A stretch of DNA of 64,000 bases from Fagopyrum homotropicum (taxonomy: Eukaryota; Streptophyta; Magnoliopsida; Caryophyllales; Polygonaceae), in assembly GCA_033239125.1 (NCBI GenBank), contig BSWB01000001.1, positions 22,595,501 through 22,659,500 on the forward strand, written 5' to 3'. A program made the position numbers and the translations under genes. Numbering within the stretch: the stretch's first letter is position 1; every line of letters begins with the position of its first letter. Shown here piece after piece: positions 1 through 11,496 of the stretch. Under the pieces are notes generated by a model. The model was given only the letters and a program-made list of their open reading frames with translations, was not told where the DNA came from and did no database searches.

Positions 1-1380
1 CTTGCAACCCAAACCCGTAGGTAACGGATAATATTGATCTATTGCTATTGGTAGACGGAAACGGAAGCGAGTTTCGGGAGATTCTTGTGTGACAAAAGAA
101 GTTGAATTAGTAATGGCTAACTTAATTAAAGATAATAACCGGTTGAGTACGAGTATGCTATATGTTTACTTTTACCTTATGTGTGTTTGTGCCTTTACCG
201 TTCTTTTTGAAATCTAGAATGTTAGCTAACGGTTTATACCGATGTTGTAGATGTTCCTCAAGTTCAAGATGCTGCTGAGTGATCCGGATGGTGTGGTCAT
301 CCGGGGTCCCGTATATTATTGGACGAGATCGGGTTTATGTTTATGTTGTTGCTTTCTGATGCGCCCTTGACCCCTATGTCCCAACATGAGGAAGACGAGG
401 CACTCCGGGTTCGCTCCGATGGACCGCTCATCCGTTCACGTGCTAAGGCAATCGCCCAAGCTACCGGCTCCATCATTAGCCGGACCGTTGCTTGTCACGG
501 ACCCAATGGTTGCACACCGTGCCTCTACGCCACTATGACATGAAGCTTGTCAAGCTGGCACCGTTCCGGCGCATTTTCCGCATTTTAGCGTTTTGTAATA
601 ATAAGTCTTTTTATTTTCGGATTATTAATTTCCGAGACTTTATTTCCGGAACTTAATTTCACGAATTTAAGATTAGACTTTTGGTTTCGAAATTTAATTT
701 GGAAACTTAATTCCGAACTTAAATTCCCAACCTTTCATATTTTTAGGTTTTTTATTTTCGGAACTTAAATTCCGACTTTATTTCCGTCATTTAGTTTCCG
801 ACCCTTTGTATGACCTTCATCCACTATATAAGGGGATGCTTGGCTCATTTGTAAATCATGTTCAATTTGATTAAGTATTGAGAAGTATTTTTCTCCTACT
901 TACTTGAGCATCAATCCCTTTTCCAATCCTCTCAATGTTCTTCTTTTGGATCTTCGATCCAAACTCAACCACATTCGAGGGTTCTTCAAGAACCAACTCA
1001 ACCGACCCACTTCAAGGCTTGATCGATCAATCTAGATCGACTCATCCATTCAGCTTCCGCCTCCATCTCTAAGCTTCCGTAACCCATCTTCAATCGCATT
1101 CGCACTTCAACTAAGGAGTAGTTGAGCTTCAGCTTGATCTAGATCCGGAATCTTTCATTGACGTGTCCAAGGACGCATCACTTTCCCTTTTGTTTTGAAC
1201 TCAACTGCGAGTCTTTTACGCTTCCCTTTGTTTCAACCTTTGGTTTTATATTGAGTTTTGGTTTTCATTTGTTTGTACCTTTTTGTAAAATCCGTTGTGC
1301 TATTTCTACTCTGAAGGTCGGGATCCATTGTAAGGTCCTACCCCGTAACGCTTCGAGTTACCAGAACTTGGGGTGTTACA
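1..1380 (+). repeat. 3' part of a gypsy LTR (Tekay/Del-like), cut by window edge
   Basis: This segment ends in ggggtgttaca, the same kind of end seen on the large gypsy LTR at 62633. Between about 30 and 270 it resembles 62030-62290 of that LTR (gcgagtttcggg, gttgaattag, tgtgtgtttgtgc, gatgttg), so it is a diverged relative. No primer-binding site follows position 1380, so this is a 3' LTR or a solo LTR rather than a 5' LTR. The next five bases, cctag (1381-1385), would be the right target-site copy. The left end lies outside the window. Confidence 0.75.
590..855 (+). promoter_or_regulatory. LTR promoter: iterated TTCCGAACTTAA-like boxes and TATA box
   Basis: A TATA box (tatataagg) lies at 825-833 inside the LTR. 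The 200 bp before it contain many imperfect copies of an attTCCGaACTTaa unit (for example near 627, 645, 711, 759 and 779). Reiterated short units upstream of the TATA box are common in LTR U3 regions and usually act as enhancers. The role here is inferred; the repeats are seen directly. Confidence 0.5.
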
Positions 1381-3124
1381 CCTAGAGGTTCAATTGTTCT
1401 CTCCACATGGAAACGGGGTTTCCGTGAGTTTTGCTTGTACGCAGACTTCACATTTATCTTTACTCAATTTGCATTTTGGAATTAGATTCAAATCAATTAG
1501 TCTTTGTATAGACTTATAACTCACATGTCCTTGTCTTCATGCCAAATATTAAAAGACTCAATAACATAAGCAATAGGAGTTTTGTTCATTGAACTTTCAA
1601 TTACAACTTTTGGAATGATTGTCATTGCATTCATTTTGATCAGTCCATCCTTTACATAACCTTTGCCTATGTAAATCCCTTTCTTAGTATGAGTCATCTT
1701 ATTAGAACCAATGTTTATATTAAACCCGTTCTTGTTTAGCAGAGTTCCGGAAATCAGGTTCTTCCATATGTCTAGAACGTGCATGACCTTGGCGAGGGTT
1801 ATCTCTTTCTCGGATGTCATCTTCAGCACTATCTTGCCGTGACCTTCGATCTTGGAGGTGAATGAGTTCCCCATAAACAGAAGATCGTCGCTCTTGTTCT
1901 TGACTTACGTATTGAACATATTCTTGTCAGAACAGGCGTGGCGTATAGAAATAGTGTCATATCACCACTCTATCGGTTTGATTCCAACCATGTTGACTTC
2001 AGACGTCACATCACATATATCATCTTTTGTTAGGCCGCCTTTAGTCATGTGGACTTGAGTCTTTCCCTTGTTCTTGCTCTTGCGCAAATCACCCTTGCTA
2101 CGCACTTATCAGCTTTGCGACCCATCTTGTCAAATTTGTGACATTTTCCACAAAGTTTCTTTGCTTGTGGCTTGTTTGAGTTATTTCCTTAGGGTTGGAA
2201 CTTGCGTTTCGTTCCACTAGTCTTATGCTTAGTAACGTTGGCTTTTGCAGATGGATTCCCATTAGCCTTGCGGTTACTTGAATCCATCCGCATCTTGACC
2301 ATAAAGTCTTCAACGGTCATTTCCTTAACATTGTGCATAAGGTAAATCTAGAAGTATTTCAAGATAGAAGGAATTTCCCAATGAATGCCGCCACTTGAAA
2401 TGTCTCACATATTTGTATCCCTTCGGCCCATATCTCATGATTTAAGACTTGCATCTCTTCATCTTGTTCCATGATTGACCATGAGTCTATCATTCGATTG
2501 TTCATGAACATATCAACGACGCACTTCTTAGTGCATTCGTCCTCATGCTTGTAGGTAGTCTAGAGCTCCTTAGCAGTACCAACCTTCCCGTACACTTGGT
2601 ATAGAGGGTCAGTCAGACTTTTCATAATCCAGCCTTGACAAAGATAGTCTCCTTACGCCCAAGCCTCAAAGGTAGCTTTGGTCCATGTCTCTATAGGGGA
2701 GAATACGGATTTATCCTCCTTTCGGTACTTGTCCAACTTCATTGTGGTTAGGATAAACAATATCTTCTATTGCCACATTTTGAAGCCCGTTTCAACGAAC
2801 TTCTCGGGCTTAAGTTCTACTCTCAGTGAGTCAGACATCATTATTGTATGAGGGGCAAGGATGGGGTTGTTATTTTCCCAAAGACCCGAGTTTTCTAGTT
2901 TAGCCTGTGGTAAACCACTCCCAAACTGAATTTGGGGCATCAACACGACGATTTCCATCACTCATACTAGTGTCGTTTTCAAGACCAAGTCCGAGACCTA
3001 TACTCGTCTTGGCAAGTGGCTCATACACGAAGGCATTATCGTTTTCAACCAACTCAACCATTTTCACAATTTTGATGCACAAAATTTTAACGCAATAATT
3101 AGTGGTAAATTTTTTTTGAAACAA
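1381..3124 (-). pseudogene. Ty1/copia gag-protease fragment, decayed
   Basis: Read on the minus strand, gag probably begins near 3061 (MVELVENDNAF). It continues through a UBN2-type gag region with many stops (2961 down to about 2100). The clearest stretch is 1521-1874, with MGNSFTSKIEGHGKI, a VMHVLDIWKNLISG stretch and GKGYVKDGLIK, matching the region around the copia protease and GAG-pre-integrase domain. No intact frame remains and the integrase-RT part is missing, cut off at 1381 where the gypsy LTR begins. No LTR for this fragment is visible. It is a different copia lineage from the element at 8602. Confidence 0.75.
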
Positions 3125-3298
3125 TTTGGTTTACTAGGCTTTTTCTAGTTTTATGTTTAGTAAATGTACCCCTTGAGAAAAGAGTGTGTAGAGTTTGAAA
3201 ATAAATACAAAAGGTTGGGGTACATTTACTTAATTGAAACATTAAAAAGCCTGGTTACTACTCTAGTTTTTCAAAAAAGCCTAGTTACCAAAATTGCC
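3122..3298. mobile_element. MITE-like hairpin element
   Basis: The two ends are inverted copies of a roughly 24-bp sequence, caatttggtttactaggctt on the left and its near complement on the right (about 3275-3298). A second inverted pair lies inside (taaatgtacccctt near 3170, ggggtacattta near 3218). The whole 177 bp can fold on itself. Size, AT content and terminal inverted repeats fit a MITE. The TSD is unclear and the superfamily is not identified. Confidence 0.5.
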
Positions 3299-4405
3299 CA
3301 ATTTTTTTTAATTTATTTAAGTCGGATTAAATTATAAAAAAAACAATTAATAATAGTTTGTTGAAACATCAGTATAATAAAGAATTGTTTTCGATTTTTC
3401 AAACCAAATGCCGAAAAAAAACTAAATAAATAAATAATATTTTTCCCAGACGCAAATGTTTTTGCACATAAATTATTAGTAGTCCGAAAAAAAATAGTGC
3501 TCCTGCAATATTTTTTTTTCGAATTATGATGAATCTGCGAAACTCAAACACACGTTAGTGCGATACAATTTTACGAAAGAAATTTCATTTTCAAAATTAA
3601 GATTGTAGGGATAGTCTTTCGGAACTCTTTCGATAAGTTGTAAGAACACAATAATAGAAAAAACAACAAGATTAAAATACCCTTAGCGTGTGTAGATTCG
3701 AGATATGAGATCTAATGAACCACTTCTGAGCGTCGGCTCGGGGCAAGCTTGTGATCGGTTAGCTACGCCCGCTCCCCATTGGAAATGGGTAGTGACCCAA
3801 AGGTCATGACCTTTAAGCATTTTTCCTCCTTATATACCATAAGGATTATACTCAATTTAATCGACGTGGGATACCCACATTTTTGCCCCTTTTCCCCAAG
3901 TTTCGCATTGCGTACACATAACTTCGACATCATTATTAGACTCATCCGGAATTCAATTTTAGCAAATAAGTATTCCACGATTGAGTGCTCTTAGAGATGA
4001 AGTCAATGCTTCCGTTTTATGTGTTGACGATGGCCTGAGTCCACCGAAAATTTGTCCAAAGAAACCCGACACAATACTTATTAAAATATTGGTTATCACG
4101 GCTTAACAAAGGATTTCGTGCAAACCGAAGAACATGTGAATCAAGTGACTAAAGAAGCTTCCAAGTCTATCAAAGATGGATACTTTGTGAGTATCTAGGT
4201 ATCTATGGGTAGAAAAAGTAGTTGTTTTTTATTATAACAAGTCCAACAAATAAGTTTTCATATTTAAGAAACCCGAACTATACCAAAATTTCTTTTTAAC
4301 AAAACCCAAAAAAAAAAAAACATATTCTCCCAAACGGAGCCTAATGTAACATCTTATAGTGGCCGACCGTGATATATTTAGCTTATTTTCCATGCATGTC
4401 TAAAA
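3299..4405. other. AT-rich intergenic spacer upstream of the NAC gene
   Basis: I see no gene here. It contains A/T homopolymer runs, a perfect 16-bp palindrome aaaggtcatgaccttt (3799-3814), and close by the weaker hairpin halves ccttat/ataagg and gtgggatacccac (to about 3875). A short stretch at 4125-4196 reads like a decayed coding fragment (EEHVNQVTKEASKSIKDGYF) but cannot be assigned. Confidence 0.5.
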
Positions 4406-4465
4406 TTGGAAAATTCTACTTCCTTCAACTACAGGTTGGTAGTAGTACATACACCCTCAAGTAAC

Positions 4466-4480
4466 ATATTATATATATGG
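4466..4480 (+). promoter_or_regulatory. Probable TATA box of the NAC gene
   Basis: The sequence atattatatatatgg lies about 70 bp before the ATG at 4544, which would put the transcription start near 4500 and give a short 5' UTR. A copy of the RY-type motif catgcatg lies at 4391-4398. The start site itself is inferred. Confidence 0.5.
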
Positions 4481-4543
4481 CCATCAATCATCAATTCAGA
4501 AGCACACAGCCCCTCAATTAGCCTAAGCTTAGAGAAAGAAGCC

Positions 4544-4712
4544 ATGAATCTGACAGTAAATGGACACTCTCAGGTGCCCCCTGGCTTCAGGTTTCACCCC
4601 ACAGAAGAAGAACTCCTCCAATACTATCTCAAGAAGAAGGTCGCTAATCAGCAGATCGATCTCGACGTCATCCAAGACGTCGATCTTAACAAGCTTGAAC
4701 CTTGGGACATCC

Positions 4713-4761
<49 letters not shown>

Positions 4762-5692
4762 ACTTTCTTTCTTTGATCCATAACCCTAACCTCGACCTGA
4801 ACCTGAAGATATTGTCAGCTTCTAACACATAACGTCCCGAGTTTTGAGAATTTGGGAGTGTTTGCATAGGATTAATCAATGTTCTTGTTTGTGAATGGAA
4901 GAAAAATGCAGGATAGGGTCTTCAGCACAAAATGACTGGTACTTGTTCAGCCACAAGGACAAGAAGTACCCTACAGGGACAAGAACAAACCGCGCAACTA
5001 CAGTCGGGTTCTGGAAGGCGACGGGGCGTGATAAGGTCATATGCAGCGGCTCCAACCGAATTGGCATGAGAAAGACTCTTGTCTTCTACAAAGGAAGAGC
5101 TCCCCATGGCGAGAAATCCGATTGGATCATGCATGAGTATCGCCTTGATGACAATGTAAAAACAATCTCCACTTTGACTTGAATTCTACCATACGCGTAT
5201 TCAAAATCTTACCCCTAATTCAAATGACTACAGGCATCTAGTTCTGATGGAGATGATCAAACTGCAGCAACGGAAGACGGATGGGTCGTCTGCCGCGTTT
5301 TCAAGAAGAAGAACCATATCAAGGCGACAACAAACACCAACACTAACACCAACATCAAAAACGCCTTTAGCAGTCCGAGCCTAACCGAACTGGATCAAGA
5401 AAGGTTCCTGCACCTGCCACAGCTAGAGAGTCCAACCAACACAGATCCGCTTAACAACTCAAATATGGATCAACCTGAATTGATGTTTGACTGTGGATCC
5501 TACAAAGATGGGCACCAAGCTTCAACCGCGAACTGGGTTGAGTTCGATCAGCTAGTGGCATATCAGCTCAACTGTAGTTGTCACTCTATCAATCACTTTG
5601 GTAATTTGCCTTACTGTCTTACTGATGACAACGATGGATCAAATGAGCATACGGTGAGTCCTATGCTAGCTGATCAACTCTATTGGACCTAA
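4544..5692 (+). CDS. NAC transcription factor, NST/SND1 secondary-wall clade
   Basis: Three exons are supported: 4544-4715, 4902-5155 and 5234-5692, joined by GT-AG introns with conserved phases, giving 294 residues. The start at 4544 gives MNLTVNG, the N-terminus typical of NST-type NACs. All five NAC subdomains are present: A (PPGFRFHPTEEELL, about residues 11-24), B (DLNKLEPWDI), C (KKYPTGTRTNRAT, GFWKATGRDK), D (RIGMRKTLVFYKGRAPHG, WIMHEYRL) and E (DGWVVCRVFKKK, after intron 2). The tail carries LPQLESP and WVEFDQLVAYQLN, which resemble the C-terminal motifs of NST/SND1 activators. Family members are nuclear factors that switch on secondary-wall genes in fibres and similar cells. At 294 residues it is shorter than Arabidopsis NST1/SND1 (about 360). 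The gene looks intact, although the first intron is dominated by a TA repeat. NAC identity is certain; the exact clade member is not. Confidence 0.92.
4717..4759 (+). repeat. (TA)n microsatellite beginning at the intron 1 donor site
   Basis: About 21 TA units follow directly on the exon 1 boundary (ccaag|gtatata...). Positions +2 onward of the intron are therefore microsatellite, so the 5' splice site sequence merges into the repeat. The rest of intron 1 (to 4901) is ordinary. Confidence 0.9.
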
Positions 5693-5747
5693 TTAATTCA
5701 GTATAATTATATATTATGTTTTCTATATATGTATGTATACACTTACC

Positions 5748-5794
5748 AATAAATCGATCACTGTATATACCATGCATGTCTATAATTGAATAAA
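5748..5794 (+). terminator. Likely polyadenylation signals of the NAC gene
   Basis: Two AATAAA hexamers occur at 5748-5753 and 5789-5794, 56 and 97 bp after the stop codon, within AT-rich sequence with T-rich stretches after them. Either could direct 3' end formation. This is sequence inference only. Confidence 0.45.
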
Positions 5795-8601
5795 ACTGTA
5801 ATCATAACTCTTGAGAGGAGAATTAATTTGTCTTTGATTCAATCATGTAACAGATTAGCTTTTTTGACGACATCAGTCAGCAGTAGTTCATTTCTGAGAT
5901 CCATGATCATGACTAATAAGCAAGTAATTTGTGTTTGATTATATCATATCAATAATTTTATAAATTGTTACGAGGCACAAACAAACCCTAAATGGAGAGA
6001 AAGGGCACAGTGAAATGAAGGGTTATGCATGAGGGTGTAATGGTGATTATGATGATTATGAATGATTATGGTGAAGAGATTTTGATGTAAAGGGATCAAA
6101 TCCCACTACTAACAACCATTACCATTACCATTACGTACAACTTTTTTCTTAATTCAAAGACCAAATAATCTTCTTCAACAACCTACGTAGAGCCAATTAC
6201 TAGTTTACTATTTCCTGTAGCTTTCATTTCTAGTATGAAAGTTTCACCTTACCTTTTTCTCTCATGGCCCTCCACATGCATATCATCTCAGTACCCCTTT
6301 TCCCTGTCACCTTCAAACTCATTTTCCAATATACAGATAGAGTTGCTATACCAATCGAATGAGCTCAAGCTTTAGTGTCCGTTTGGTTGGAGCGGTGAAA
6401 TAAAAACGGAATGGAATCGGATAAGGGTAAAGAAAGTAAATGGAAATGATGGGATTACTTTCATGTGTTAAAAGACCTCTAAAATACATAGTTCTTTTAT
6501 TAATTCGGAATCATTTTGTTACCAGTAATGATTGTTAGTGCTTTCAACTTGTTTTAAAGGAGCCGAACTCAAGCCAAACTTAATTTTCAAATCGAGCTTA
6601 ACTTGACCCAGGTTGTGAGCAAACCTCCACTAACATGCTTGTTTTGTTTTTTTTTAGCCGAGTTTAAACATGCTCAAAGAGTTAGACCTGTTTGGTACCA
6701 TTTTAAAAAATAATTAGTTTAGTGCTCGCACCTTATGCGTCTAAATAAAAAATATTATATTTTTCACTTTCATGCATCATACATTTGATATTAATCTATA
6801 ACAAATTTTATTTTTTATTAATTAATATGACTAACATGTGAAGATTAATTTTTTTAAAAAGAAATAAAAGAACATAATTAAAATTCTATTACAAAGATTA
6901 TTATTCGAGTATTATATTTATACCTTAATATATCACTTTTAGTTATATAAAGATAGAGGATTAGATTTTGATTTAGTTTTAAATTTAACAAATGTGTCAA
7001 ATCTTATTAGAAGATTTGCGTTAGATTTTCTCAACAAATTGAGTTAGAATAAATCAGTTTCTTAATTTTGATTATTACATAAATAGATTTAATTTTTTTA
7101 ATTATTTATCTTAATAAAATTGACGTGGCATGATGACTGGTTACAAATTCTAATAAAATTTTTTTTTTATAAAATAAGTTGTGGCAAATCTGTAAATACA
7201 TTGTGGCAAAACTGTAAATAAATTGAAAAAATTCTGACGTGGACGGTGTTAGAGGTTGACACATGGACAAAATGGGCGCTATTTTAATAATATATATAGA
7301 TTTACATTTTTTGTAAAATATGTTATTAAACAAGCTACTTATCTCATCTGGTTAAAAGTTCAGGTTTATACTAAATCAAACTCGAGGAGCTCTATTGACA
7401 TAAGACTAAAAATAATTGCGATATGCCATTATATGATATTAATAATTGGTATTGAATGTCTCCTCTTCATTGATATTTGGTGCAACTAGATCCTATATAT
7501 AGCATACATATATAGTACATTGTACACTATGGATGCCATTGATGATTTTATGAAAAGGTAAATCATTGTTTTTGGCACTAGGAATAAATAATATACAAAA
7601 AAATGCACATACTAATATACTTAATAATGACTTTAAGTTTTTGTTTTTTTATGAAAAATGATTATTAGCATGTTGGCAGGACTAATGTAGCACTCTCTCT
7701 CCAAATAATTTGTCTTTTAATTTTTCAAAGTCAAAATAGAATTTTAGAACCCTTTTAATACATCTATGTTGATGTTTTAAATTTTTTTCAGAAATTAAAC
7801 ATGTCCATTACTCTACCATCATCACGAAACGACTAAGAAAGTAGTAAGGGTTTGTTTGCTACGAAACTCCGTCAAATCAGAATTCAGTACTGAATCATTT
7901 TCATACCTCGTGTTTGATAATATTCAAAATAAAAGAGAGTTAAATAATCGTATAAGACAATTATTAAATAAATAAATTAAGGGAAAGATATTTTTATAAG
8001 TTAATTATTGAAAAGGTAGAGAAAATAAAGGGAAACGCTTTTTTATAAGTTTATAAACTATGCTCTAGTCTTTTTAAACTTATGTAAATATTTAATTATT
8101 CTTTGCGTAAATATTTGTAAATTTTATCTAAGAAAAAAGAGAGTTAAATAATAACTTCTATTTCTATATAGATTTCTACTTTTAGTTAAGTTTAAAAAAT
8201 ATTTAATTTTACAATCTTTATTTGAATAAACAAAAAAAGCTAAATAATGATTTATTTCTTTCTACCTTTAGTTGAGTTTACAAGATATTTTGTTAATCAA
8301 AATTGTGAGTAATTTTGTTTTAATGAATTCGTGTAATTATAATCGAATGTATTTGGTGATTGAATTAACTAGTTCATTTGCCCGCGGTTTTGTAATCAAA
8401 ATTTATCAATATTTTCATTTTTCATGTAGATGTGTTATTAAGTAAAAATCGCAACTTCATGTAGCTTTTTTAAATTTATATAGATTCAACAACTTGAGTT
8501 TATTTAGTTTGTATTTTTGTTTGTATTAATTTTTGCTGTCAAGTTTAATATGAAAATGTTAGTATGTATGTGTATTTTCAAATGTATTGTAGAGTCAAGA
8601 A
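5795..8601. other. AT-rich intergenic spacer downstream of the NAC gene
   Basis: I find no convincing gene. Seen in it are a short (CCATTA)n run near 6116-6135, a gtgtccgtttggttgg segment (6377-6392) of the kind often found at ends of plant DNA transposons, and a local direct repeat gtggcaaa.ctgtaaata (7172 and 7193). At 7330-7400 there is a weakly tRNA-like, SINE-like stretch. All are too degenerate to assign. Confidence 0.4.
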
Positions 8602-8800
8602 TGTTAGCATACAATTAATTTGTTTATATTTCATTTATCTTTGTTCATTACTCTCATGACTTTCGGTATTCCGTAACCATCTTACATTTATCTTTTTTCA
8701 TTACTCTCATGACTCTCGGTATTCTGTAACCGTCTTGTATCCCCTTTATATTTCGATAAATGATAGAATAACATCAAGGACTACATTTTACAGAATAACA
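8602..8800 (+). repeat. Copia 5' LTR
   Basis: A 199-bp LTR running from tgttagcat to aataaca. It matches the sequence at 63718-63876 with about 8 differences in 159 bp. Inside it is a 53-bp tandem duplication (8632-8684 and 8685-8737, starting catttatctt), which is also present in the 3' LTR and therefore predates insertion. Confidence 0.9.
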
Positions 8801-8812
8801 TGGTATCAGATG
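8801..8812 (+). other. Primer-binding site, initiator Met tRNA type (copia)
   Basis: tggtatcagatg follows the LTR directly and matches the complement of the plant initiator-Met tRNA 3' end (tggtatcagagc) at the first ten positions. Confidence 0.8.
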
Positions 8813-8905
8813 GTTCTAACTCTAAACCCTAGACCACCGATCTCGTCTTGCTTCCGCCACCAACACCCACTGTAAACCGTCCTTCTGCCGTTGCAGTCTA
8901 CCACA

Positions 8906-9736
8906 ATGTCCTCTATCGGCGAAAACAACAATCCTCCGCCGCCGCCACCTCCGAACAACAATCCGAACAACACACAACCGGTGCCTAAGCGCCTCCATCC
9001 CACCTAAGCCGTCAACAACATCAAGAACTTGATCCCTCTCACCCTTGATCTTACCAAGGTTCACTATCATACTTGGGCTGAGTTGTTCTAGATTACATCT
9101 ACGGGTCACGATGTGCTCTACCACATCGATGTTTCTCCTCGCCCGGATGGCCTTACTGATGTCAAGTGGAAAATTCTAGATGCAATCGTGCTATCTTGGA
9201 TCTATAGCACCATATCTGAAGATCTACTTCTTACCGTCATCAAGCCCAGATCAACAACACGCCAGACATGGTTACATGTCAAGGATTTGTTCCACGACAA
9301 CCAAAGTTCTCGTGCCACCGACCTTGAGAGCAAATTCATCAACCCGCGCCTTGACGCGTTCATGACTATCTCGGCTTACTGCTCTCATCTTAAGTCTCTC
9401 GCCGATCAGCTTTTTGATGTCAATCACGTTGTCAAAGACGAGCGACTAGTCCAACAAATGATCAATGGTCTTTCCGCCAGTTATAACAGTGTCGAGATGT
9501 TCATTAGCCAACAGACCCCTCCTCCGAGCTTCTCCAACGCTCGCAGCATGCTCACCAGGGAGGAAACGCGTCAAGCTCGCCATGTTGAGCCGACCCACGC
9601 GTTGGCTACTTCCGGCGGCCAAGCACCAACACTGAACCCTACTGAAGCCCCCACCACCAACTCTTTGGGCTCCAACAGGAATGCGCGCAACCGAGGTCGC
9701 AACTCAGGCCGCAAGAACGCCAACGATGACTGTTAA
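8906..9736 (+). pseudogene. Copia gag, two in-frame stops
   Basis: The ATG at 8906 opens a frame with a proline/asparagine-rich start and then the copia gag core (VNNIKNLIPLTLDL, later LKSLADQL and LVQQMINGLSASY). Stops interrupt it at 9005 (TAA) and 9089 (TAG), after which the frame stays open to 9736. The product would be the nucleocapsid/capsid protein of a virus-like particle. The C-terminal end is basic and arginine/asparagine-rich, but I see no clean CCHC knuckle. The lineage looks Ale/Retrofit-like. Confidence 0.85.
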
Positions 9737-9907
9737 CAATCCAACTCGCTGGCTCAACAACACTAGCCGTCCCAAAACCAGAACTATGCTGCTCCGCCAC
9801 CCTACTATTGGCCGTGAGGACCCCCTCTATGCCCGTATCCCACTGCAAGCCGTGGACAGCGCACCTATTACCCACATAACCGTGGCCCGGCCCAGGGCCA
9901 GGCTCAT

Positions 9908-10255
9908 ATGACCTTGCAACCGACTGACTTGGCTCAAGCATTCAGTGATGTGTCGTTGCAACCTCCAGACGATGCGTGGTATATGGACACGAACACATCC
10001 TCGCGCATGACTTCGAACGCAGGTATCCTACGTCCCTGTTTTAATTCTAGCACTATTCCTAATGTCTTAGTTGCAAATGGTGCAAGTATTTCAGTTGCAG
10101 GATCCGGAAATGCCAGTCTATCCGAATTACCCAATAACCTTCACCTCAACAATGTTGTGCACACACCCCACACTATCAAAAATTTAATGTTTGTACTTCA
10201 ATTCGTTAAGGATAGCAATGTTTGTGTTGTCTTTGACCCCTTGGTTTTTCGGTAA
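9908..10255 (+). pseudogene. Copia protease region, catalytic glycine lost
   Basis: The frame reads DDAWYMDTNTSSRMTSNAG, where copia proteases have a D-[ST]-G active site. Here the glycine is asparagine (DTN), so the enzyme would be inactive. The typical downstream part follows (VANGASISVAGSG, LNNVVHTPHTIKNLM). About 170 bp of frame-broken sequence separate it from gag, and a stop closes it at 10255. Confidence 0.8.
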
Positions 10256-10389
10256 AGGATCTACGTACGGCGATCCTAATCACGAGGTGCAATAGCTGAA
10301 GTTATCTACACCCGGTCACACCACCAACGTCCTCCTCGCGTTCACATACAACTCTCACTACCACATCCAGTCTTCCATGCTCGACCCTT

Positions 10390-11496
10390 TTGCACGCCCG
10401 TCTTGGGCATTCGGGTGATCATGTGTTGTCTTTTCTTCGTTGGAACGATTTTATTTTTACTAATAAAGAGTCACGCTCTATGCTTTGTCTTTCTTGCCAA
10501 ATTACCATATACAAAAGGTTACCGGTTTATGATTCCTTATCACACACTTTTGCCCCATTTGATATAATACATAGCAAAATTTGGACTTCCTCAATTGTTA
10601 GTGAATCGGAATTTCGTTACTACCTTGTGTTTTTGGATGATTTTACGCATTTTGTTTGGGTGTTTCCGCTTAAGCACAAATCGGATACCTATGCAAATTT
10701 CCTTCACTTTCAATCCCGAACACAATTCGGTTGCCTCATTAAATCACTTCAATGCAATCTCAGTCGGGAGTTCAATAATCACTCATTCACCTCCTTTTGT
10801 ACTCAACAAGGGATTCAAATTCGTTTTGCTTATCCTCAAACCTCACCACAAAATGGTAAAGCCGAGTGCATCCTTACGACCTTGAACGACATTACTCGCT
10901 CTCTTTTAACTCATGCGTCTCTCCCCCTTACCTATTTGGTTGAAGCCGTCCATATGACCACATACCTTCACAACATTATGCCAACCAAAACACTTGAGTT
11001 TAGGAACCCGACTCTTGCCTTGTTTCATCGTCAACCATCATACTCCTTCCTCCGTGTCTTCGGTTGCCTTCGTTACCCCAACATTGTAGCAACATCCGCC
11101 CATAAGCTTGTACCTTGGTCTACTTCGTGCGTCTTCCTCGGATACTCTTCATCACATCGGGGATATCGTTGTCTCAATATTCATACTAAGAAAATCATCA
11201 TCTCTTGTCATGTTATCTTTGATGAATCGATGTTCCTGTTCGCCTCACCACAATCCACGACTGCACCCTCCCTTGCTGGACCGATCACCGAGCCAAACCA
11301 TCTGCTCCTACTCGATAGCCTCATTTTTGTTCCATATGCCCAGCCGTTCATCTCACCACCTGCTCCTACAAAACCAATCCCGCTAGCCAGCCCACGGCAA
11401 ACCCACCTCTCGCTCAGCCCACACGCAACTCCATATCGGCCCAAACCCGGACTCCTCATGCACAGTCCATACCTCCCACACCAATCCACACCATAA
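10390..11496 (+). pseudogene. Copia GAG-pre-integrase and integrase, catalytic residues lost
   Basis: The frame is open for 368 codons. It starts in the pre-integrase zinc region (HARLGHSGDHVLSF, CLSCQ) and runs through the integrase core. The first catalytic aspartate position reads IIHSKIWTS and the second reads LQCNLSREF, where family members have D. The QNGKAE segment with the catalytic glutamate is present. The C-terminal VFGCLRYP and CVFLGYSS motifs follow. The enzyme would transfer cDNA ends into DNA, but this copy cannot be active. A proline/serine-rich linker to RT follows. Confidence 0.85.

Noticed and set aside
319..543. 74-codon ORF in the first LTR
   Set aside because: It lies inside a gypsy LTR, has no recognisable domain, and such frames are expected by chance.
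4388..5795. Direct repeat ccatgcatgtct...aattg flanking the NAC gene as a TSD of a captured or retroposed gene
   Set aside because: The gene has introns, and the shared stretch is short, RY-rich and AT-rich, so chance or promoter motifs are more likely.
7325..7400. SINE-like tRNA-derived stretch (catctggttaaaagttc...actcgaggagctc)
   Set aside because: A and B boxes are too degenerate, and no poly-A tail or TSD was found.
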